Assembly (NCBI RefSeq): GCF_002086695.1
Contig: NZ_MVIH01000016.1
Location: 42,523-106,522, forward strand
Length of the DNA stretch: 64,000 nt
From: Mycolicibacterium rhodesiae
Lineage (GTDB): Bacteria > Actinomycetota > Actinomycetes > Mycobacteriales > Mycobacteriaceae
Direction of reading: 5' to 3'
Within the stretch, counting starts at the first letter, position 1; every line of letters starts with the position of its first letter. A program made the position numbers and the translations under genes. The notes beneath the pieces were generated by a model. That model was not told where the DNA came from and did no database searches. It was given only the letters and a program-made list of their open reading frames with translations. Positions 44,026-51,901 of this stretch are shown piece after piece.

Positions 44026-44052
44026 GAACCACACCGCTGAGCGGGGTGGTTC
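44026..44052 (-). other. Hairpin upstream of fbpD
   Basis: GAACCAC (44026-44032) pairs with GTGGTTC (44046-44052). Inside it CCGCT (44034-44038) pairs with AGCGG (44040-44044), leaving one mismatch between the two stems. It lies 57 bases before the fbpD start and 58 after the fbpA stop, so it could be part of the fbpD leader or a second terminator element. Confidence 0.4.
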
Positions 44053-44060
44053 GGATACGG

Positions 44061-44094
44061 CAACGGCGACGACCCGTGTGGGCCGTCGCCGTTG
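44061..44094 (-). terminator. Strong hairpin after fbpA
   Basis: CAACGGCGACG (44061-44071) and CGTCGCCGTTG (44084-44094) are exact complements. Within the 12-base loop CCC and GGG can also pair. It starts 15 bases after the fbpA stop on the minus strand and is the likely terminator of fbpA. Confidence 0.55.
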
Positions 44095-44109
44095 ACCGAG
44101 TGCGATCCG

Positions 44110-45135
44110 TCAGCCGGCAGGTGCCGGAGCAGGTGCCGGGGAGGCCCCGAGCACGCGCTGAATGTCCGGCTTCATCTGCTGCAGCTGCTGTCCCCAGTAC
44201 GGCCAGTCGTGCACACCGTCGGCCGGGAAGTTGAAGACGCCGTTCGTGCCGCCGTCAGCGAGATAGGTGTCCCTGAAGGTCTTGTTGGTACGCAACGTCA
44301 AGCCCTCGAGGAACTTCGCGTTGAACAGGTTGCCCGCGCTCACACCCGAGCTCAGCTCCGACGGCTTGCCGTTACCGCAGTAGATCCAGATGCGAGTGTT
44401 GTTGGCGATCAGCTTCTGCATGTTGACGAACGGGTCGTTGCGCTTCCAGGCACTGTTCGGGTCCTCGGTCGGGCCCCACATGTCATTGGCCTTGAAGCCG
44501 CCGGCGTCACCCATCGAGATGTTCACCAGCGCCGGCCACCAACCCTCGGAGAGGTTCAGGAAGCCCGACAGCGACGCCGCGTACGGGAACTGCTCGGGGT
44601 GGTAGATCGCCAGCGTCAGCGCGGCCGAGCCGGCCATGGACAGACCGACTGCGGCGCTGCCGGTCGGCTTGACCTGACGGTTGGCGGCCAGCCAGGTAGG
44701 CAGCTCCTGGGTCAGGAACGTCTCCCACTTGTAGGTTTGGCAACCGGCCTTGCCGCACGCGGGCTTGTACCAATCCGAGTAGAAGCTGGACTGGCCACCG
44801 ACGGGCATGATGACCGACAGGCCGGAGTTGTAGTACCACTCGAACGCGGGGGTGTTGATGTCCCAGCCGTTGAAGTCGTCCTGCGCGCGCAGACCGTCGA
44901 GCAGGTAGACCGCGGGCGAGTTGGGGCCGCCGCTCTGGAACTGGACCTTGATGTCGCGTCCCATGCCTGCGGACGGCACTTCGAGGTACTCGACCGGGAG
45001 GCCGGGCTTGGAGAATGCTCCCGCCGTTGCGGAGCCGCCGACGACGCCGATCAGGCCGGGCAGCACGGCGGCAGCCGCGGCAGCGACTGTCAGCCGGCGC
45101 AGCCAAACGCCGCGCAACTTCTCAACGAACTTCAT
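44110..45135 (-). CDS. fbpA: Antigen 85A mycolyltransferase FbpA (Rv3804c-like)
   Basis: Secreted enzyme that transfers mycolic acid between trehalose monomycolates and to arabinogalactan. 341 residues: a signal peptide ending near TAGAFS at about residue 42, then the alpha/beta-hydrolase with FSKPGLPVEYLEVPSAGMG, the substrate loop LLDGLRAQDDFNGWDINTPA, the nucleophile Ser in VGLSMAGSAAL and the active-site His in GVHDWPYWG. The pair of Cys in PACGKAGCQTY is kept. The C terminus ends in an Ala/Pro repeat. The frame is open to 45501, but ATG 45135 has AAGGA (45145-45149) nine bases upstream and begins a normal signal peptide. Confidence 0.95.
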   Translation of the reverse strand: MKFVEKLRGVWLRRLTVAAAAAAVLPGLIGVVGGSATAGAFSKPGLPVEYLEVPSAGMGRDIKVQFQSGGPNSPAVYLLDGLRAQDDFNGWDINTPAFEWYYNSGLSVIMPVGGQSSFYSDWYKPACGKAGCQTYKWETFLTQELPTWLAANRQVKPTGSAAVGLSMAGSAALTLAIYHPEQFPYAASLSGFLNLSEGWWPALVNISMGDAGGFKANDMWGPTEDPNSAWKRNDPFVNMQKLIANNTRIWIYCGNGKPSELSSGVSAGNLFNAKFLEGLTLRTNKTFRDTYLADGGTNGVFNFPADGVHDWPYWGQQLQQMKPDIQRVLGASPAPAPAPAG

Positions 45136-45251
45136 GTATTTCCATCCTTTTTCGGGGGCCGCACCGCATGCGATCCACGCAGCCGTGCCCTGGTAGTCAA
45201 CCACAAGTGACGTGATCGTTCCTCTTCGGAGATGTTGTCGTGACCGTCCCC

Positions 45252-46241
45252 TCACCGGTTGATTGTGGCGATGAGGTCGGGTTTCAGTGCCGCGAGTTGC
45301 GCTCCCCAGTAGGGCCAGGAGTGGTTGCCCGACGGCGGGAAATCGAACGTGGCGTTGGTGCCGCCGGCCGCGGTGTAGGCGGCCTGAAAATCTTTGTTGC
45401 TCTTGATCGCCATCGACTCCAGGCTGGTGGCGCTCAGCGCCGCGCCCGCGTCGGCGCCGACATCGAGATCGGTCTGCCCACCAGGGGCGCAGTAGATCCA
45501 CAGCCGGGTGCCGTTGTGCGCGATCACCGCGGCCTGGACCACCGGGTCATTGCGTTTCCAGGCCGGATCCCAGGGCGGGCCCCACATGTTGTCGACGTTG
45601 TAGCCGCCGGCGTCGAGCATCGCCACCCGGATGGCTTGCTGCATCAGCAGCGCCGACGGATTGAGAAAGCCCGACAGCGAGGCCGCGTAGACGAACTGCT
45701 GCGGGTGATAAGCCGACAAGATCAGCGCGGCACCACCCGACATCGAGAGGCCGACGACAGCATTTCCGGTCGACGACACCTGCTTGTTGGCGGCCAGCCA
45801 TTGCGGCAGCTCGCTGGTGAGGAACGTCTCCCACTTGTAGGTGTAGGGCTGCTTGTTGAAGCTCGACGGCGAGTACCAGTCGCTGTAGAAGCTGGACTGC
45901 CCACCGACGGGCATGACCACCGAGACTCCGGAGTCGTAGAACCACTCGAACGCGGGGGTGTTGATGTCCCAGCCGCTGTAGTCGTCCTGGGCACGCAGAC
46001 CGTCGAGCAGGTAGACGGCCTTCGAGCCGGCGGCGGCCGCTCCGCCCGATGTCGCCGGCCCGGCAGCTCCCTGGAACTCGACGCGGATGTTGCGGCCCAT
46101 CGACGGCGAGTACACGTCCAGGTACTCGACCGGAAGGCCTTCTCGGGAGAACGCTTTGGCGTGCGGGACCACGCCCGTCACCGTCGCCAGCGCGGTCATC
46201 AGTAGGACGGCGGCGAGGGAGGCTCTCACGGCACGAACCAT
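45252..46241 (-). CDS. Additional antigen 85 mycolyltransferase next to fbpA
   Basis: 329 residues with a signal peptide ending near HAKAFS at about residue 31 and the conserved antigen 85 core: LPVEYLDVYSPSMGRNIRV, LLDGLRAQDDYSGWDINTP, MPVGGQSSFYSDW, the nucleophile in VGLSMSGGAAL and NHSWPYWGAQ with the active His. It lacks the two Cys found in FbpA at the SFYSDWY loop (here SPSSFNKQPYTYKWE) and has an Ala/Gly-rich insertion near residue 62. M. tuberculosis has no such gene beside fbpA, but fast-growing species such as M. smegmatis do. It should be catalytically active. Confidence 0.9.
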   Translation of the reverse strand: MVRAVRASLAAVLLMTALATVTGVVPHAKAFSREGLPVEYLDVYSPSMGRNIRVEFQGAAGPATSGGAAAAGSKAVYLLDGLRAQDDYSGWDINTPAFEWFYDSGVSVVMPVGGQSSFYSDWYSPSSFNKQPYTYKWETFLTSELPQWLAANKQVSSTGNAVVGLSMSGGAALILSAYHPQQFVYAASLSGFLNPSALLMQQAIRVAMLDAGGYNVDNMWGPPWDPAWKRNDPVVQAAVIAHNGTRLWIYCAPGGQTDLDVGADAGAALSATSLESMAIKSNKDFQAAYTAAGGTNATFDFPPSGNHSWPYWGAQLAALKPDLIATINR

Positions 46242-46544
46242 CGGTTGCTCAACTCATTCGTTCACGGCACGGCAGAACCACTGTCGACGTTGACATTGGT
46301 TTCGCCAAGCGCTGTCACACTCGACCTGTGTATCGCCGCGAACTGACCGCAGCGTTACCGGCTGGAGCCCGGCTGGCAAACTAAACTACCGCGCAGGCGA
46401 CGCAATCATGAAACCCGCTGCACCGGACGGGTGCCTCGCGGCTGCTCGCCGATGTCGGGCGTGTGTCACACGTAACATCTTGCACTCGGCCCACTTTGGC
46501 CACACTGCGGAGCCACAAACTGACGGGACGGTCAGCCGGGGCGG
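46242..46544. other. Intergenic region between the extra Ag85 gene and aftB
   Basis: 303 bases with no convincing gene. It should hold the promoter of the extra Ag85 gene on the minus strand. It includes GCTGTCACAC at about 46308-46317 and an inverted repeat CGTGTG-T-CACACG at 46460-46472, directly followed by TAACAT. These resemble short operator-like elements, but the regulator cannot be named from the sequence alone. No terminator of comparable strength to the nearby fbpA hairpin was found. Confidence 0.4.
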
Positions 46545-48527
46545 TCAGGGGCCTGTGGCAGGCAGGCCCGTGTACGGGGTGCCCTTCAACGGCGGCTCCG
46601 CAAGGCCGCAACGCGCCAACTCGTACTGCGGAACGCGATCGATGCGATATTGGGTGAAATCGAGCGCATGCAACACATTTGACATGAACCGGCGAAAACC
46701 CAGCGGGCTCCGGATGGAATTGAGCATCGCCTCGGTCTCGGGGCACCCCAGCGCCACCTCGGCCTCGGCGATCCACCCCTCGTCGAGATACGGCGGCACG
46801 TATGGATGCTCCTTGAGCCACGGGCCCTCGGCCACCGCCCAGTCCGGGAAGAGGTTCTTGTCGTGGCCGATCCGGGCGTCTTCCAGGCGCGCGGTGTGCG
46901 CAGCGATCGGGTTGGCCAGACCGATCTGGTCGATCACCCTCACGTTCAGCCCGACGTTCATCCCGAGCATGCCGAGGTTTGTGAAAAACACTGTGTGCGG
47001 TGCTATTTGGCGACGCCAGGTATCCATCGAGACACCCGGCGGAGGTGGTGGTGGCGGGTAGGCGGGCACCACGTCCCACTGGTCGTAGTTCCCCGACGGC
47101 AGCAGCAGCGCACCATCGGGTGTGTTGGCGATCGCGGTGAGCACCGCGCGCATCCGCGGGTAGTCCAGGTAGTCGGCGGCGGTCAGCGGGTGAGCGTGCC
47201 CGGTGGCCTGCGAGTAGAACCGCCGCTCGTCGACGATGCCCGAATAGGTGACCCGGGTGGCATCGGGCCCCAGGCCCGGCGAGTTCGCCGCCCACAGCGA
47301 CCAGCCCACCAGCCCCAGCCACAGTGCGATCGTCGCGCCCGCGAGCACCGTGGCGCGTTCGCGCGAGAAGGCGATGCGGTCGGGCAGCACGACCGGAATC
47401 ACCGCGACGGGAGTCAGCAGGCAGAACAGCGGCGTCAACAACACCCGGCCGTGCATGAAGTCACCGCCTTGCCGAATCCAGTACAGCGCCTGCAGCAGGC
47501 CACTGACAAGCATGAAAATCACTACGGCAGTGGGACTTTGGATTCTGCGCGCCCACCGGCTGCGGTCGCCGGACGCATCCGGCGCGCCGGCCCGCGGCGA
47601 GGTGTCGCGCGCGGCGACCACCACCGCGCCCAGTGCGATCACCAGCAGCGCCGCCAGCCACAACGCATAGGGCTGGTTGAAGTTGGCCAGATAGATCATG
47701 CCCTGCCCCCACTTGTCCCCCGAGGCATCCTTGGCCAGCGCGGTCTGTGGGAAAAGCAGTGCGTAGTAACCCATCCGGAAGATCTGATAGCCCACCGGGA
47801 ACAAGCCACCGGCGACCAGGATGATCACTCGGGCGATCCAGCCGCGGGCCGCGACGAGCATCATGACCAACGCGAGGCCGCCGATCAGGGCGAGTTCGGG
47901 TCGCACCAGCACGCTCAGGCCTGCGACGAATGCCAGCGCGGCGGTGAAGACGGGACCGCCGCGCTGTAACCGAGGCGCCTGCGCCCAGCAGACCATCATC
48001 CACCACAGCAAGCCGATCCAGGCCAGCACGAGTCCGTTCTCCAGACCCGAGGTGGCAAAGTCCCGTGCGGGGGGGATCGCGATGTAGACCAAGGCCCCGG
48101 CGGGCAGCAGCACGGCCCGGCGACCGACCAGTCCGGGCGCGAAAAGTCTTGCGGTGCCCAGCATCATCAGGACCACCCCGGCGACCGACAAGCTCAGCGC
48201 AAGCGCCAGCGCCACGTATTCCAACTGAACCGGGCCTGCGATCAGCGCGCCGAGATAGTTCAGATAGGTCCACAGCGTGGAGGTGTTGGATTCCACCCGC
48301 TCGCCGGCGTTGAACACCGGCCCATTGCCTGCCAGCAGGTTGCGCACCGTGCGCAGCACAATCAGGCCGTCGTCGGCGATCCAGCGGCGCTGCCAGGCAC
48401 CCCACGTCCACAGCGCCGCCGTCACCACGACACCCACCCAGAGGCTCACCCGGGCCAGGCGGCGCTCCGTCGGCGCGGCCGAAACCGGTTCGGGCGTCAG
48501 GTACTCAACTGAAGGCGATCGCTGCAC
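46545..48527 (-). CDS. aftB: Terminal beta-(1->2)-arabinofuranosyltransferase AftB (Rv3805c-like)
   Basis: GT-C membrane enzyme that adds the terminal beta-1,2-linked arabinofuranose residues which later carry mycolates. About 660 residues with around nine membrane helices up to residue 410 and a C-terminal extracytoplasmic domain. The first external loop carries the catalytic acidic pair in RRWIADDGLIVLRTVRN near residue 50. Further conserved pieces are GERVESNTSTLWTYL and RQGGDFMHGRVLL. The GTG start at 48527 overlaps the ubiA stop by 23 bases. A later start would shorten a poorly conserved N terminus, so the exact start is uncertain. Confidence 0.93.
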   Translation of the reverse strand: MQRSPSVEYLTPEPVSAAPTERRLARVSLWVGVVVTAALWTWGAWQRRWIADDGLIVLRTVRNLLAGNGPVFNAGERVESNTSTLWTYLNYLGALIAGPVQLEYVALALALSLSVAGVVLMMLGTARLFAPGLVGRRAVLLPAGALVYIAIPPARDFATSGLENGLVLAWIGLLWWMMVCWAQAPRLQRGGPVFTAALAFVAGLSVLVRPELALIGGLALVMMLVAARGWIARVIILVAGGLFPVGYQIFRMGYYALLFPQTALAKDASGDKWGQGMIYLANFNQPYALWLAALLVIALGAVVVAARDTSPRAGAPDASGDRSRWARRIQSPTAVVIFMLVSGLLQALYWIRQGGDFMHGRVLLTPLFCLLTPVAVIPVVLPDRIAFSRERATVLAGATIALWLGLVGWSLWAANSPGLGPDATRVTYSGIVDERRFYSQATGHAHPLTAADYLDYPRMRAVLTAIANTPDGALLLPSGNYDQWDVVPAYPPPPPPPGVSMDTWRRQIAPHTVFFTNLGMLGMNVGLNVRVIDQIGLANPIAAHTARLEDARIGHDKNLFPDWAVAEGPWLKEHPYVPPYLDEGWIAEAEVALGCPETEAMLNSIRSPLGFRRFMSNVLHALDFTQYRIDRVPQYELARCGLAEPPLKGTPYTGLPATGP

Positions 48528-49419
48528 CGATGGTCCCGATCCACGCCAGCAACAGCAGCTGCAGCACCCGGTCCTTCAACGCGATGTCCTCGGGTTCGCC
48601 GGCCAATCCGCCGTCGACGTCGACTGCGTACCGCAGGATCGCAATGGTGATGGGAATGATCGTGACCGCGTACCAGGACGCGTTGGCACCGTCGCGCTCG
48701 AAAGCCCACAGGCTGTAGCAGACCACCATCGCGGTAGCCGCCACCGTCCAGACGAACCGGAGGTAGGAGGCGGTGTAACTCTCGAGGGACTTGCGAATCT
48801 TGGCGCCGGTCCGTTCAGCGAGTTGTAGTTCGGCATAACGCTTTCCGGCCACCATGAACAGCGAGCCGAAGGTCATGACCAGCAGGAACCATTGCGACAG
48901 CGGGATTCCCGCGGCTGCACCACCGGCGATGGCGCGGATCAGGTATGCCGAGGACACGATGCAGATGTCCAGCACCGCTTGGTGCTTCAGCCCGAAGCAG
49001 TAAGCGAGCTGCATGGCGATGTACACGACGATCACGATGAGCAGATTCACCGAGGCCAGCAGCGACAGTGCGAGCGCAGCGATGCCCAGCACGACCGCCA
49101 ACGTGTAGGCCAGCCACGGGGGAACCACACCCGCGGCGATCGGGCGGAACCGTTTGGTCGGATGCTGACGGTCCGCCTCGACGTCCCGCGAATCATTCAC
49201 CAGGTAAATGCAGGAGGCGGCCAGCGAGAACGAGGCGAACGCGATCAGGATCTTGACCGCGACCTCTTTGTAGTCGTATTGCACGTTGCCGCCGAGCGCC
49301 GCGATAGGGGCGAGCAGCACGAGAAGGTTCTTGACCCACTGGCGGGGGCGGATGGCCTTGATGACCCCGGTGAACAGATTGCTCGGCGGTCCGGCGACCG
49401 GTGCCGCTCCCTCACTCAT
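48505..49419 (-). CDS. ubiA: Decaprenyl-phosphate phosphoribosyltransferase (DPPR synthase) UbiA (Rv3806c-like)
   Basis: Polytopic UbiA-superfamily enzyme that joins 5-phosphoribose from PRPP to decaprenyl phosphate, the first committed step to the arabinan donor. 304 residues with about nine helices. The first Asp-rich motif is NDSRDVEADRQHPTKRFRP near residue 73, and the second acidic region is around RYAELQLAERTGAKIRKSLE near 195. Changes in this gene raise ethambutol resistance in M. tuberculosis. It lies six bases after the stop of the PAP2 phosphatase gene that acts on its product, and overlaps aftB. Confidence 0.95.
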   Translation of the reverse strand: MSEGAAPVAGPPSNLFTGVIKAIRPRQWVKNLLVLLAPIAALGGNVQYDYKEVAVKILIAFASFSLAASCIYLVNDSRDVEADRQHPTKRFRPIAAGVVPPWLAYTLAVVLGIAALALSLLASVNLLIVIVVYIAMQLAYCFGLKHQAVLDICIVSSAYLIRAIAGGAAAGIPLSQWFLLVMTFGSLFMVAGKRYAELQLAERTGAKIRKSLESYTASYLRFVWTVAATAMVVCYSLWAFERDGANASWYAVTIIPITIAILRYAVDVDGGLAGEPEDIALKDRVLQLLLLAWIGTIGAAIAFS

Positions 49420-49425
49420 GGGCGC

Positions 49426-49968
49426 TCATTTCCGCTTCTCCTTCTGCGGTGCGACGACACGGCTGGCCGTCGTCGCAACAGCGGCGCCGACCGCCGCCCC
49501 TGCGAGCACGTCGGTCGGGTAATGCACGCCGAGCACCAGCCGCGACAGGGCCATCGCGGGCACCACTGCCAGCGGCAGCCGTGAGCGGGTGGCCCGGCTC
49601 AGCAGCATAGCCGCGGCAGTCGTGGACGTGGCGTGCGCCGAGGGAAAACTCAGCGCGCTGGGCGTGCCGACGTTGACCGCGACCGCGGGATGACTGGGGC
49701 GCGCGCGGCGCACCACCAGCTTGATCGCAATCGCGGCCGCATGTGCGGCGACGGCGCCTGCTCCGACCAGCACCCAGTCCCGACGCCGCTTCGGCATGGC
49801 CAGCGCACCGAGCGCCGACACCGCGACCCAGCCCTGGGCATGTTCGCCGAAGTGCGACATCGCCCGCGCCACCTCGATCACCTGAGGCGTACCCATAGTC
49901 GATTGGATCGCGACCAGCGCGGCGACCTCACCGCTCGGGGGCGGCGCGACGGGCTCGACGTCAGCCAT
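49426..49968 (-). CDS. PAP2-family membrane phosphatase, probable DPPR phosphatase (Rv3807c-like)
   Basis: 180 residues from ATG 49968 with the three PAP2 phosphatase motifs: KLVVRRARPSHP, FPSAHATSTT and SRLVLGVHYPTDVLAG. These form the phosphate pocket at the outer half of several helices. The gene lies between glfT2 and ubiA, and its M. tuberculosis counterpart is proposed to remove the 5'-phosphate from decaprenyl-phospho-5-phosphoribose, giving the DprE1 substrate. The frame is open far upstream into glfT2. The chosen ATG overlaps the glfT2 stop by eight bases and gives a normal N terminus (MADVEPVAPPPSGEVAALVA). Confidence 0.9.
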   Translation of the reverse strand: MADVEPVAPPPSGEVAALVAIQSTMGTPQVIEVARAMSHFGEHAQGWVAVSALGALAMPKRRRDWVLVGAGAVAAHAAAIAIKLVVRRARPSHPAVAVNVGTPSALSFPSAHATSTTAAAMLLSRATRSRLPLAVVPAMALSRLVLGVHYPTDVLAGAAVGAAVATTASRVVAPQKEKRK

Positions 49969-51901
49969 GGCTGGTGGAGCTCTCGAGCAATACGGTTTCC
50001 CACTTCTCCTTGCTCGACAGCGTCGGCAGCGCGTCTCGGTAGACCTTGCGCATCCGATTGAACTTGCGGGCCAGCAGCACTTGGCGCCGGGCCGAAGCAC
50101 GCAGCAGCGCAAACATTTTCGCTCGGTCGCGTTGCCGGTAGACCACCCCGCGGCCGTCGGCGGTGGTGACGGTGACGCCGTCGACCCGCGACAGCGAGAA
50201 CCATCGGGCATCCTGGGTCGCCACGTTGATCTGGGGCCGCTCGTGGTGCACCGGATCGTGCGGCCTGAGCTGATGCGCCACGCCGCGTGCGAGGCGTATC
50301 GAAATCGACAGCGGGTTGGTCGGGATGCTGACTTTGCGGCGCCACCGCTTGTCCGACGGCGTGGGCAGCGCGGTCGCACTGGGCAGCACGACGGCGTCGG
50401 GGTACTGCGACCGCAGCTGGCGCACTTCCGGCAATGCCGACTCGAGGATCGAGAAGATGTGCTCGGGCCCCTCGAGGAAATCGTCCATCGCCTTGTTCTG
50501 GATCGCGACAGTCGAATACTCAAGGCACAGAAGGTGTTTGAGGGTTGCCTTCATGTGGCTGGCGATCAGCCCCCGGACGTTTCCGTCCCAGTGCATGGCG
50601 GCAACGACCAACCGGTTACGCAGGTGGAAGTAGGCCTGCCAGTCGATCGCGTCGTCCTTGTCACTCCACGCCATGTGCCAGATCGCCGCACCGGGCAGGG
50701 TGACCGTGGGATAACCGTGCTCGCCCGCACGCAGGCCGTACTCGACGTCGTCCCACTTGATGAACAGCGGCACCGGTTGGCCGAGTTCCTCGGCGACCTG
50801 CCGCGGGATCATGCACATCCACCAGCCGTTGAAGTCGACGTCGATACGCCGGTGCAGAAGCTTGCTGCGGTACTCCTCCTCGGCGGCGAGGGAGTACTTG
50901 GCGAAGTTGTGGTCGTACTCGGTATTGACCGCACCGCTCCACATGAAGTTCTCGGAGTCGACCATCTCACCCATGACGTGCAGGTGGCTGGGCTCCTGCA
51001 GGTTGAGCATCTGACCGCCGATGAGCGTCGGCGTCTTGGCGAACCGGCTGAGTGCCAGCGCCCGCAGGATCGAATCGGGCTCGATCCGGATGTCGTCGTC
51101 CATGAACAAAATCTGTTCGCAGTCGGTGTTTTTCAGAGCCTCGTACATCACCCGGCTGTAACCGCCGGAACCGCCCAGGTTGGGCTGGTTGTGTATCGAG
51201 AGACGCGTACCCAGTGCTGCGGCAGCTGCCTCGAACCCCGGATGGTCCTTGGCCTTGCTCGTGCCCTGATCGGACACGATGACAGCAGTGATCACGTTGT
51301 CCACCAACGGATCCGACGTCAGCGCGGCCAGCGCATTGACACAGTCGGCGGGCCGGTTGAACGTCGGGATGCCGACGGCGACGCTGGCCCGGCCCGGGGC
51401 GGGCACGGGTGCGTACCAGCCCGCGCTGTGCACTGTCGACCTGCTGTCGGTGGTGATGTCGAACCAGATCCAGCCACCGTCTTCGAACGGGTCCAGCCCG
51501 ATCTCGAACTCAGCCGACGTCGGCGTCGTCGCATCCGGGCTGCTGATCTCGGTGCCGCCGACGGTGATTCGGGCGCCGGTCGCCTTGGACCGGTAGACGT
51601 CGACACGCGCCGAACCGGTCAACTCGACCCGCAGCACCACCGACTCCAGCGTCGACCAGCGCCGCCAGTAGCTTGCCGGGAAGGCGTTGAAATACGTCGC
51701 GAACGACACCTCGGACTCCGCGCCGATCTCGAGCGTGGTGCGGGTGGGTGCATGCGCCCGGCGCGCGTTCGTGTCGGACTCTTCGATATAGAGCTTGCGG
51801 ACGTCGAGGGGTTCACCCGGTCGCGGGAGGATCACCCGCGACAGCAGGCTGACCGCCTTGGTTTCGCCGGCCGCGATCGGGCCGGAGGGAATCTCGCTCA
51901 T
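49961..51901 (-). CDS. glfT2: Galactofuranosyltransferase GlfT2 (Rv3808c-like)
   Basis: Processive enzyme that builds the galactan chain with alternating beta-1,5 and beta-1,6 Galf linkages from UDP-Galf. 646 residues: an N-terminal beta-barrel domain (about 1-150), a GT-A domain with the metal motif ILFMDDDIRIEP near residue 260 and the catalytic Asp in IKWDDVEYGLRAGEHG near 380, followed by His in GAAIWHMAW, then C-terminal helices that associate with the membrane. The frame is open upstream, but ATG 51901 overlaps the glf stop by four bases and yields the usual N terminus. UDP-Galf supplier and user are thus translationally coupled. Confidence 0.96.
   Translation of the reverse strand: MSEIPSGPIAAGETKAVSLLSRVILPRPGEPLDVRKLYIEESDTNARRAHAPTRTTLEIGAESEVSFATYFNAFPASYWRRWSTLESVVLRVELTGSARVDVYRSKATGARITVGGTEISSPDATTPTSAEFEIGLDPFEDGGWIWFDITTDSRSTVHSAGWYAPVPAPGRASVAVGIPTFNRPADCVNALAALTSDPLVDNVITAVIVSDQGTSKAKDHPGFEAAAAALGTRLSIHNQPNLGGSGGYSRVMYEALKNTDCEQILFMDDDIRIEPDSILRALALSRFAKTPTLIGGQMLNLQEPSHLHVMGEMVDSENFMWSGAVNTEYDHNFAKYSLAAEEEYRSKLLHRRIDVDFNGWWMCMIPRQVAEELGQPVPLFIKWDDVEYGLRAGEHGYPTVTLPGAAIWHMAWSDKDDAIDWQAYFHLRNRLVVAAMHWDGNVRGLIASHMKATLKHLLCLEYSTVAIQNKAMDDFLEGPEHIFSILESALPEVRQLRSQYPDAVVLPSATALPTPSDKRWRRKVSIPTNPLSISIRLARGVAHQLRPHDPVHHERPQINVATQDARWFSLSRVDGVTVTTADGRGVVYRQRDRAKMFALLRASARRQVLLARKFNRMRKVYRDALPTLSSKEKWETVLLESSTSHG

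Noticed and set aside
44061..44094. tRNA or small stable RNA at the fbpA-fbpD hairpins
   Set aside because: No cloverleaf or anticodon arm can be formed; two simple stems fit a terminator better.
45135..45501. N-terminal extension of FbpA up to 45501
   Set aside because: The extension reads through the preceding gene's end in another frame; ATG 45135 has a good ribosome site and begins a normal signal peptide.
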